Both the position numbers and the translations under genes were made by a program. This document shows positions 1 through 5,104 of a stretch of 5,104 bases of DNA, one piece after another. The DNA is from Nitrososphaerota archaeon (lineage in GTDB: Archaea > Thermoproteota > Nitrososphaeria > Nitrososphaerales > JACQRY01). The notes below the pieces were generated by a model, which saw only the letters and a list, made by a program, of their open reading frames with translations, was not told the DNA's origin and made no database searches. The stretch's first letter is position 1. Each line of letters begins with the position of its first letter. The stretch lies in NCBI GenBank assembly GCA_016206275.1, contig JACQRY010000123.1:1-5104 (forward strand), in the 5' to 3' direction.

Positions 1-879
1 GAGATAGAGCCTAGGCTTCCGAAGCCTGTTCTCAAACTTATCGCATTGGGTGAAACTCTTAGTGACAAAGGAGTAACGGTTGTTGAAGACGGTCGTCTGA
101 AAGGAGACGAGTTGAAGGCTAAGGGATTGACAAAGGGTCTTCACTACTATGAGAAGCGTCTCTTGATTCTCACTCATGTGCTTCAAGACAAGAAGGTGAT
201 TACTAAAGACGAGATTGCCCGTAAGAATGTGGAGGTCAAGAAACAGCAATCTAAGGCTGAGAAGAAGGTGAAACCTTTCGAGCTTGGAGTCATGGCTTTG
301 ACCAATCTGCTGGTGGAAAAGGGTGTTGTCGACACTAAGACTATCGATAAGAAGTACGAGCAGGTAAGAGCACGAACCCCTATGACGGGAGCACGAATAG
401 TTGCGAGAGCATGGGTTGACCCTCAATTCAAGGCTAGGCTCATCAAAGATCCGAAGAAGGCTGTCATGGAATGGGACTCTAATCTCTTGGTGCCTGGGAG
501 CGGTGAGACCATTGACACTTGGAGGGTCACACGCCTAGAAGTTCTAGAAAATACTGAGAAGGTGAAGAATCTTATTGTCTGCACCCTATGCTCTTGTTAT
601 CCAAGGGGGATGATAGGTGAGCCTCCAGAGTGGTATACTAGTGACAGCTACAAAGAGAAGGTGATCAGCAATCCGAGGAAGCTTCTTGTTGAAAACGGAA
701 TGAAGCTGCATGACGATGCGCAAGTCAGAGTGTATGATAGCACGGCTGACATACGCTACATGGTACTGCCCCTCAGACCTAAAGGCTCTAAGAAGATGTC
801 TGAGAAGGAACTGGCCAAACTGGTTACACGCGACAACCTGATCGGAGTGTCTGAGCCATTAGCACCTAAACATAGTTAA
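1..879 (+). CDS. Cobalt-type nitrile hydratase alpha subunit with N-terminal beta/accessory-like module (5' partial)
   Basis: Nitrile hydratase hydrates nitriles to amides in the cytoplasm, using a non-corrin Co(III) or Fe(III) centre in the alpha subunit. The frame is open from base 1 with no stop, so the true start lies left of the window; TTG at 46 is probably an internal leucine. Numbering from base 1, residues 194-199 are CTLCSC followed by Tyr-Pro: the three cysteines and serine form the metal claw, and Thr after the first cysteine marks the cobalt type. Other alpha-family landmarks are LLVEKGVVD (103-111), GARIVARAWVDP (130-141), EPPEWY (207-212) and TRDNLIG (276-282). About 90 residues precede the alpha part. 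They include a GLHYYEKR helix start (46-53) and ITKDEIARK, resembling the N-terminal helices of the beta subunit or accessory protein, and are joined by a Lys-rich linker (about 80-91). The thiocyanate hydrolase gamma subunit is a close relative and cannot be excluded. No separate beta gene is in the window. The alpha assignment is firm; the N-terminal assignment is moderate. Confidence 0.9.
   Translation, partial: EIEPRLPKPVLKLIALGETLSDKGVTVVEDGRLKGDELKAKGLTKGLHYYEKRLLILTHVLQDKKVITKDEIARKNVEVKKQQSKAEKKVKPFELGVMALTNLLVEKGVVDTKTIDKKYEQVRARTPMTGARIVARAWVDPQFKARLIKDPKKAVMEWDSNLLVPGSGETIDTWRVTRLEVLENTEKVKNLIVCTLCSCYPRGMIGEPPEWYTSDSYKEKVISNPRKLLVENGMKLHDDAQVRVYDSTADIRYMVLPLRPKGSKKMSEKELAKLVTRDNLIGVSEPLAPKHS
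580..597 (+). other. Metal-claw motif codons, C-T-L-C-S-C, of the nitrile hydratase
   Basis: These six codons encode the CTLCSC motif, preceded by Val and followed by Tyr-Pro. In characterised enzymes the three cysteine sulfurs and two backbone amides (Ser and the last Cys) bind the metal, and the last two cysteines are oxidised to sulfinic and sulfenic acid. Thr at the second position is the usual mark of cobalt enzymes, while iron enzymes have Ser. All ligand residues are intact, so the protein should be catalytically competent if it finds a beta partner. Confidence 0.9.
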
Positions 880-892
880 GCCGACGTTTGGC

Positions 893-900
893 TATAACAT
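893..900 (+). promoter_or_regulatory. Possible archaeal TATA-like box (TATAACAT) upstream of the SDR gene
   Basis: An AT-rich TATAACAT lies in the 75-base spacer between the hydratase stop and the SDR start. If it were a TATA box, transcription would start about 25 bases downstream, giving a leader of roughly 30 bases. No clear BRE purine element precedes it, and the spacer is small enough for simple read-through from the hydratase. This is a weak call from position and composition only. Confidence 0.2.
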
Positions 901-929
901 TATGACTGCACATTCGTTCAACCGATAAG

Positions 930-946
930 TTAACAGAGCCCGTTAA
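930..946. repeat. Short inverted repeat TTAAC-N7-GTTAA before the SDR start
   Basis: Two perfect 5-base arms (930-934 and 942-946) flank a 7-base spacer and end 8 bases before the GTG at 955. The site could be a small operator half-site pair or a weak hairpin near the ribosome landing region. Arms this short occur by chance, and no second copy was noticed elsewhere in the window. Confidence 0.25.
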
Positions 947-954
947 GCACAAGG

Positions 955-1725
955 GTGGTAGAGAAGTTGAGTTTGAAAGAAAGGGTTGCAATCATAACTG
1001 GAAGCGGTCGCGGAATCGGTCGGGCCATCGCGAAGGCTTATGCCTCTGAAGGAGCTAGGGTTGTAATAACTTCACGGACAACTTCTGAACTTGAAGGAGT
1101 AGCTGGGGAGATTAAGGCCTCAGGAGGATCAGTTATCGCTGTACCAAGTGATATCACCAAGAGTAGGGATATTGCAAAGGTTGTTGATTCCGCCCTAAAG
1201 GCATTTGGACGAATAGACGTACTTGTAAATAATGCTGGCGTACCGGGTCCACAGAAACCCCTACTAGAGATCGAGGAGTCAGAGTGGGACAGCACGATGC
1301 AGGTGAATGTCAAAGGCGCGTTCCTATTCTCAAAGGCGGTGGTACCCTATATGCTCAGACAGAAGGCAGGAAACATCATCAACATCTCTTCGGGGGCCGG
1401 TGAAAAAAGGCCCCGCGGAAACGTACGTAGCCTCCCCTACAATGTCTCGAAGTTCGCTATTGAAGGTTTCAGCCATGTTTTGTCAGTTCAGCTGAAGGGA
1501 ACCGGGATAAACGTAAACGCATTGAAACCAGGCTTCATTAGAACTAGGTTTCAAGACTCTTGGTCTCCTGAAGACTTCAAAAAACACCTAGCTGAAGTGG
1601 GTGAAATACATGAACCTGAGTATGTCAAAGACTTGGCCGTCTATTTGGCGTCGCTTGGGCCGGGTGAACTAACGGGGGAGTCTCTAAGTGCAAAAGAGTG
1701 GAACAAGCTTCATTCTAAGGTCTAA
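955..1725 (+). CDS. Short-chain dehydrogenase/reductase (SDR, classical FabG-like)
   Basis: This is a cytoplasmic NAD(P)-dependent oxidoreductase of the classical SDR family, with the full 256-residue length expected. In order it shows the cofactor glycine motif TGSGRGIG (15-22), Arg41 at the end of strand beta2 (suggesting NADP(H)), Asp66 in the adenine-binding region, NNAG (92-95), catalytic Asn118, Ser145/146 in NISSG, the YNVSK catalytic Tyr162/Lys166 pair, and the KPGFIRT segment (191-197). The tetrad is intact, so it should be active. The segment between the catalytic Ser and Tyr is slightly longer and Arg/Lys-rich (EKRPRGNVR). Substrate cannot be told from sequence: 3-oxoacyl-ACP reductases, sugar and alcohol dehydrogenases all look like this. 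GTG at 955 is used here. TTG at 967 is about equally likely, because AAGGGTGGT precedes it by 7 bases and it would give the typical MSLKERVAIITG opening. Two tandem in-frame stops (TAA TAG) close the gene. Confidence 0.93.
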   Translation: MVEKLSLKERVAIITGSGRGIGRAIAKAYASEGARVVITSRTTSELEGVAGEIKASGGSVIAVPSDITKSRDIAKVVDSALKAFGRIDVLVNNAGVPGPQKPLLEIEESEWDSTMQVNVKGAFLFSKAVVPYMLRQKAGNIINISSGAGEKRPRGNVRSLPYNVSKFAIEGFSHVLSVQLKGTGINVNALKPGFIRTRFQDSWSPEDFKKHLAEVGEIHEPEYVKDLAVYLASLGPGELTGESLSAKEWNKLHSKV

Positions 1726-1748
1726 TAGATAATCAAACTGACTCACTT

Positions 1749-1755
1749 GAGAAGG
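1749..1755 (+). promoter_or_regulatory. Ribosome binding site GAGAAGG deciding the M24 start
   Basis: GAGAAGG lies 9 bases upstream of ATG 1765 and is the best Shine-Dalgarno-like match near this gene. It overlaps the alternative TTG codon at 1747, which has no comparable site of its own. This favours ATG 1765 as the start. Confidence 0.4.
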
Positions 1756-1764
1756 TTAGCTTCC

Positions 1765-2979
1765 ATGGTCATACGTTATAACTATCCTGTGGACAAACAA
1801 GATTTTCCGTATCCCCGTTTCTCCGAAGCTGAGTATCGGGATCGTTATGCCCGTATCCGCAATTTCATGAAGGATAACGGTCTTGACTGTCTTCTTGTGA
1901 GTGGCGGAGACTCGGCGTTTCAACGCTGTTATTCGAACTTCAGGTGGCTGACGAACACCATGGGAAGTCACGACTACATGGTTTACTGCATCTTCCCTGC
2001 TGATGGTGAACCTACTTTAGCGATACTGCTCACAAGCCGCGATAAGATTGCGCGAAGCGTTCTGGCGGACATAAGGTTCGGTAATCCAGTTGAGACGGTG
2101 GTTGAGCGTCTAAAAGAACTACATCTTGAGAAAAGCGTTATCGGGATAGTTGAACCAGATGGACAGTATTCGATTCCTCATAATCATATGGTGAAGCTAC
2201 GTAATGAGTTCTCTCAGGCTACTTTCAAGTTCGTGACAAATGAATTCTGGAAGTTAAGGTGGGTTAAGAGCCGTGAAGAACTTGAGGTGCTGCAGAAGGT
2301 CACGGAGCTGGGGGATTTGGCCCATGAGTATATGATGACCCGGGTTAAGCTGGGGATGAGTGAAGGACACCTTTTCTCAGCCTACGCTGCAGCCGCATTT
2401 GAAAACGGAGGAGAGTTCGGGTACTGCTCCCTCATATCTCAACCAATGTCAAAGCCTCAGGACGCGTCACCTAGATTCAGACCGCTTAACCGAACACTCC
2501 ACCAAGGAGACATAGTGATAACTGAAATTAGCCCCTACTATCAAGGCTATGAAGCTCAGGCCCAGAGGACTTGGACCTACGGGGAACCTAACAACGAGTA
2601 TAAGGAGATGTATGAAGTTGCAGAGGAGACTTGGAGAAGGGTTGAGCAAGTTCTGCGCCCCGGGGTGCATAGCTCGAAGATCGTTGAAGCGTTTTCCTAC
2701 ATCCAAGAGCGCGGGTATATTCAGAGAGCAGGCGGGCTTCACTGGATGCACGGTGTCCTTCCCCGCGACGGGCCGCTTCCACCATCTAGGGCTGGTGTCG
2801 AATATGGCGCTGAGTCATTTGTCTTGGTTGAAAACGTCTGCCCGACAATCGAAGTTATGGTGACGACCGAGGATTGGCGTAGAGGGGTAAGGATCGGTGA
2901 CACTTTTGCCATTACCAGTAACGGTGCTCAGCCACTACATCGATACCCTTCCCATCATCCTGGGATAACTGTTCTCTGA
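1765..2979 (+). CDS. M24-family (creatinase/prolidase fold) protein with degenerate metal site
   Basis: This is a two-domain pita-bread-fold protein of about 404 residues, the usual length for creatinase, prolidase and aminopeptidase P relatives. The first ~165 residues form the creatinase N-type domain (RYARIRNFMKDNGLDCLLVS near the start). The rest is the catalytic domain, with the GDIVITEISPYYQGY segment, the HWMHG histidine region and the GVRIGDTFAIT end. Numbering from ATG 1765, the five usual ligands Asp, Asp, His, Glu, Glu appear as Glu254, Gln265, His329, Glu356 and Gly378. Only the His and one Glu remain, and the second active-site His is missing. Creatinase itself is a metal-free member that hydrolyses a C-N bond with a His and Glu residues, so a metal-independent hydrolase is more likely than a peptidase. 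Substrate is unknown. It follows the SDR closely in the same direction, so co-transcription is likely. TTG 1747 is an alternative start adding six residues. The fold call is strong; the mechanism is inferred. Confidence 0.9.
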   Translation: MVIRYNYPVDKQDFPYPRFSEAEYRDRYARIRNFMKDNGLDCLLVSGGDSAFQRCYSNFRWLTNTMGSHDYMVYCIFPADGEPTLAILLTSRDKIARSVLADIRFGNPVETVVERLKELHLEKSVIGIVEPDGQYSIPHNHMVKLRNEFSQATFKFVTNEFWKLRWVKSREELEVLQKVTELGDLAHEYMMTRVKLGMSEGHLFSAYAAAAFENGGEFGYCSLISQPMSKPQDASPRFRPLNRTLHQGDIVITEISPYYQGYEAQAQRTWTYGEPNNEYKEMYEVAEETWRRVEQVLRPGVHSSKIVEAFSYIQERGYIQRAGGLHWMHGVLPRDGPLPPSRAGVEYGAESFVLVENVCPTIEVMVTTEDWRRGVRIGDTFAITSNGAQPLHRYPSHHPGITVL

Positions 2980-3052
2980 GACCTTTCGATCCTGCTACGC
3001 ATATCGTCCTACGGCTTGTACTGCACCGCCAAAACTCTGCAGCTGGGTCTGG
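2980..3052. other. Convergent intergenic spacer
   Basis: These 73 bases separate the stop codons of two converging genes. There is no T-run of the kind used in archaeal or rho-independent termination and no convincing stem-loop. An open frame beginning here runs antisense into the VWA gene and does not look real. Nothing functional could be recognised. Confidence 0.6.
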
Positions 3053-4360
3053 CTATAGTATTTCTTCTAGTGCAGCTATATACTGTTGGTAGTTGGCTGT
3101 ACCTAGGGTTTGACAGCCAGCTTTCTCGAAGGTGCGAATATCCGAGAAGCCGTAGTATCCGTATATGTTTTCCTCGCGATGCGGATGTACTACTACGACT
3201 TCCGCATTCCTCTCCGTCATCCTCCTTATGATGTTAAGCGGACTTCCATAAGCATTGAAGTCGCAGTCACTGAAGAGGAAGACGATCTTCCTTCCGCTCG
3301 GGGCCTTCTCTAGCTCGGACTCTGCCCATTTGAAGCTGGCGTTCCCCATGGAGCCACGTTGAAGACGCCTCTGAAGGGAAAGACCGATGAACCTGTAGTA
3401 TTGCTCAATGATATGATCATCCTCTCGCTCCTCTAAGACAGATTTTATTGGGTAAGCATCTCCAGTGAAGACTGTGAAACCCTTTCTAGCCCGTCTAAAA
3501 GCGTAGTACGTTGTCACAAAACACGGGATCATTTCAATAAGGTATTCTCGCATGCTGATACTGATATCGTGAAGAAACACCACTGTGGTATCTTCCTTAA
3601 TTTGGTCTTTTACCACTATGTCGTCCCCAGTAACCTGCTCCAGTTGCTTACCGCTGCCAACTATGCTCTCCACTGTCTCCTCAAAGTCTATCGAATCTAT
3701 GTCATCACCTAAAGAGAAGGGTCTCTTGATCTCGCCTTCATCGAGACCGTAGCGGACAGTCCTTTTCCGATGCAGATTGCCTGCAGCATCGTTGAGGTTC
3801 TTCAATAGTTTTCTAGCTAGCTCAGACGCGGCAGACGACCCGGGGCTACCGTAAAGCGAGTGAAACAGCGCCAGCTTCACCAAGCGATCAGGTCCCCACC
3901 TACCCCACTGCCTCCGAACCGGGTAGCCAATACCTTCCCGCTGCATCAATTCATAGAGGTAGTCCATAGCTTTGTTCAGGGAACCATCTAGATAATGCTT
4001 GAAGAGCTTCTCAAAATCGAGTTCATTCCCAGCCATCAGATTGGCGATTAACTTTTCCATATCCCGATCTTCACGGAAGACCGGTTCGTCGTCTGGAAAG
4101 AAGACTTCGACCGCAACATCCTTAATTTTTCGCCTAACCTCAGCTGGCAAAGACGGGTCTGCCACGGTAGCCATGATGTAGGCGTGGTAATCATTCAGCG
4201 TCAATGTCCCATCCTTGAGTTTTTTCATTCGGAGCAGTGAGTTAAGAGCCATTATCCTCCTCAATCGATGCTTGTGCTCATTGGACAGTTTTCTTGATCT
4301 TCCCAGTAGCCGGGCAAATCTACGAATGAAAGTATCTACATCGAGCTCGTCGAGAGCCAT
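3053..4360 (-). CDS. VWA-domain protein, partner of MoxR ATPase (CoxE/NorD-like architecture)
   Basis: This is a complete 435-residue soluble protein without signal peptide or membrane segments. Residues 1-250 are mostly charged and helical with no recognised motif. Residues about 258-435 form a von Willebrand factor A domain: strand TTVVFLHD leads into the MIDAS metal motif DISIS (Asp265, Ser267, Ser269), a GSMGN loop (336-340) may supply the Thr/Ser ligand, and FSDCD (363-367) supplies the distal Asp. The MIDAS is therefore essentially intact and should bind Mg2+. In MoxR-VWA systems the VWA protein bridges the AAA+ ring to its client, often a metalloenzyme. The ATG lies one base after the ATPase stop, implying translational coupling. 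The C-terminal stretch is unusually rich in His/Tyr (VHPHREENIYGYYG). It could belong to the CoxE, NorD or another VWA group. The VWA call is firm; the subfamily and client are unknown. Confidence 0.88.
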   Translation of the reverse strand: MALDELDVDTFIRRFARLLGRSRKLSNEHKHRLRRIMALNSLLRMKKLKDGTLTLNDYHAYIMATVADPSLPAEVRRKIKDVAVEVFFPDDEPVFREDRDMEKLIANLMAGNELDFEKLFKHYLDGSLNKAMDYLYELMQREGIGYPVRRQWGRWGPDRLVKLALFHSLYGSPGSSAASELARKLLKNLNDAAGNLHRKRTVRYGLDEGEIKRPFSLGDDIDSIDFEETVESIVGSGKQLEQVTGDDIVVKDQIKEDTTVVFLHDISISMREYLIEMIPCFVTTYYAFRRARKGFTVFTGDAYPIKSVLEEREDDHIIEQYYRFIGLSLQRRLQRGSMGNASFKWAESELEKAPSGRKIVFLFSDCDFNAYGSPLNIIRRMTERNAEVVVVHPHREENIYGYYGFSDIRTFEKAGCQTLGTANYQQYIAALEEIL

Positions 4361-4361
4361 A

Positions 4362-5104
4362 TTAGAGGTTCTCCACTAGTTCTTTGATTAGAGTTTCTTT
4401 GTCTTCATTGCCCAATATCTCTATCGACCTTAAGACTGTTGGCGCTACCGTTCTAAGGGCCTCCATGGGTTCTTCTCCCTTGCTGATGCGTCTTGCAACC
4501 AGCTTAGCTATAGCCGGCCCCACTCTTACGGACGCTGGCCGCTTTATTCGATCCTTCAAATCGCGGGTTCTGCGGACTATGGCATAGATCTGGTCATACA
4601 CATTGTCTGGTATTCCCTTCGAGGGAGAATTCATTCTGATTATTTTCAACTCAGTCTCCCTATCGGGGTAACCCAGCTCTACGGTGACTCTCAGCCTATC
4701 ACGGAGTGCCTCTGTCAACCGGTAGATGCCTGCTAACTCACCAGGGTTAGCTGTAGCTATGAAGGAGAATCCGTCTTTCGCGACTATTCTGCCGACCCTA
4801 GGTAAGTAGTAGCTTCGCTCCTCAAGAGGTTCATGGAGACTATTTTGAACGGTGGGAGAAGCCCGGTTGATTTCTTGGGCCAAAAAAATGCCGCCTTCCA
4901 CCATAGACCTCACCAGTGGCCCCGGTTCGAACGTCTCTAAGCTATAGCCACTCCTCAGGACTAGCGCTGGGTCATGGGAGCCGACCAAGTACTGCGGCTT
5001 CATGACATCGTCAAAGAAGATCTCCTGTACGGCTCTACCAGAGACGCGTGCAAACCTTCGCACCAACAGCGACTTCCCCACTCCAGGCGGACCGGTTATT
5101 ATGA
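4362..5104 (-). CDS. MoxR-family AAA+ ATPase (5' partial)
   Basis: This AAA+ ATPase is expected to form a hexameric ring that remodels or activates a client protein with its VWA partner. The frame remains open through the right edge, so the N-terminus is missing; GTG at 5081 lies inside the P-loop and cannot be the start. Numbering from the first complete codon, Walker A is GPPGVGKS (4-11), followed by the LVGSHDPA and FEPGPLVRSM segments typical of MoxR proteins. Walker B reads IFLAQEINRA, with catalytic Glu77 kept but the preceding Asp replaced by Gln76. Sensor 1 is in ATANPGE (Asn119), the arginine finger lies in LTEALRDRL (Arg134/Arg136), the LGYPDRETE segment follows, and sensor 2 is around RPASVRVG (188-195). 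About 40-50 residues are probably missing at the N-terminus. It lies one base upstream of the VWA gene, forming a two-gene operon. Related systems are NorQ, CbbQ and CoxD; the subfamily cannot be fixed from the partial sequence. Confidence 0.92.
   Translation of the reverse strand, partial: IITGPPGVGKSLLVRRFARVSGRAVQEIFFDDVMKPQYLVGSHDPALVLRSGYSLETFEPGPLVRSMVEGGIFLAQEINRASPTVQNSLHEPLEERSYYLPRVGRIVAKDGFSFIATANPGELAGIYRLTEALRDRLRVTVELGYPDRETELKIIRMNSPSKGIPDNVYDQIYAIVRRTRDLKDRIKRPASVRVGPAIAKLVARRISKGEEPMEALRTVAPTVLRSIEILGNEDKETLIKELVENL
4369..4374 (-). promoter_or_regulatory. Ribosome binding site GGAGAA for the VWA gene, inside the MoxR 3' end
   Basis: On the minus strand GGAGAA lies 8 bases before the VWA ATG (4360-4358) and within the last codons of the ATPase gene. 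It supports ATG 4360 as the start and a coupled stop-start arrangement (TAA-T-ATG). Confidence 0.5.

Noticed and set aside
46..48. TTG at 46 as the hydratase start codon
   Set aside because: The frame stays open to base 1 with no stop, there is no clear ribosome site, and the upstream residues continue the same helical module.
879..893. AGCC-N7-GGCT hairpin just after the hydratase stop
   Set aside because: A 4-base stem without a following T-run is too weak to call a terminator.
1038..1313. Minus-strand frame of 91 codons opposite the SDR gene
   Set aside because: It is antisense to the conserved cofactor-binding half of the SDR and has no motifs of its own.
2467..2751. Minus-strand open frame of 94 codons inside the M24 gene
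   Set aside because: It lies wholly opposite a well-supported gene, has no recognisable motif, and no ribosome site was noticed.
2549..2863. Plus-strand open frame of 104 codons in another frame of the M24 gene
   Set aside because: It is an alternative-frame shadow; the M24 frame explains the region and this product has no family features.
2979..3050. AGACC (2979-2983) and GGTCT (3046-3050) as a terminator stem in the convergent spacer
   Set aside because: The arms are 5 bases with a loop of about 62 bases and no T-run, consistent with chance.
3016..3231. Plus-strand frame with a hydrophobic N-terminus resembling a small membrane protein
   Set aside because: Most of it is antisense to the C-terminal VWA domain, and the hydrophobic look comes from reading the strand opposite that domain.
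5079..5081. GTG (minus strand) as the MoxR start
   Set aside because: It encodes the Val inside the P-loop GPPGVGKS; a start here would remove half of Walker A.
1..5104. CRISPR arrays, tRNAs, insertion sequences or phage genes
   Set aside because: No regularly spaced repeats, cloverleaf-like sequences, transposase motifs or terminal repeats were seen on either strand.

Overview
The window looks like accessory chromosome from an uncultured prokaryote, more likely an archaeon than a bacterium (confidence about 0.5-0.6). The reasons are mixed ATG/GTG/TTG starts, heavy use of AGG/AGA arginine codons, short spacers, and a MoxR-VWA pair of a kind common in archaea. No rRNA, tRNA, transposase or other phylogenetic marker is present, so this placement is an inference.

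Layout: three genes run rightward and two run leftward, so the two sets converge near base 3000. The rightward set begins at base 1 with a gene already open at the left edge. It is a cobalt-type nitrile hydratase alpha subunit carrying the metal-claw motif CTLCSC. Its N-terminus is extended by a module resembling the N-terminal helical part of nitrile hydratase beta subunits or accessory proteins. A 75-base spacer with a possible promoter separates it from a complete short-chain dehydrogenase/reductase (SDR). This is followed, 21-39 bases later depending on start, by a complete M24 (creatinase/prolidase-fold) protein in which most metal ligands are replaced.

The leftward set consists of a MoxR-type AAA+ ATPase, truncated by the right edge within its first domain, and a VWA-domain protein. 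A single base separates the ATPase stop from the VWA start. Such pairs act elsewhere as ATP-driven remodelling or maturation machines for metalloenzymes (NorQ/NorD, CbbQ/CbbO, CoxD/CoxE). The ATPase here has a glutamine where Walker B normally has aspartate.

How they may work together (inference): nitrile hydratase converts a nitrile to an amide, the M24 protein could hydrolyse a C-N bond of a downstream amide-like or amidino compound, and the SDR could oxidise or reduce a hydroxyl/keto group. This would be a small catabolic cluster for a nitrogen compound. The convergent MoxR-VWA pair could be an unrelated neighbour or a maturation factor. The main points for a second look are the beta-like/alpha fusion, the apparently metal-free M24 site and the altered Walker B motif. 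No CRISPR array, insertion sequence, RNA gene or long non-coding stretch was seen.
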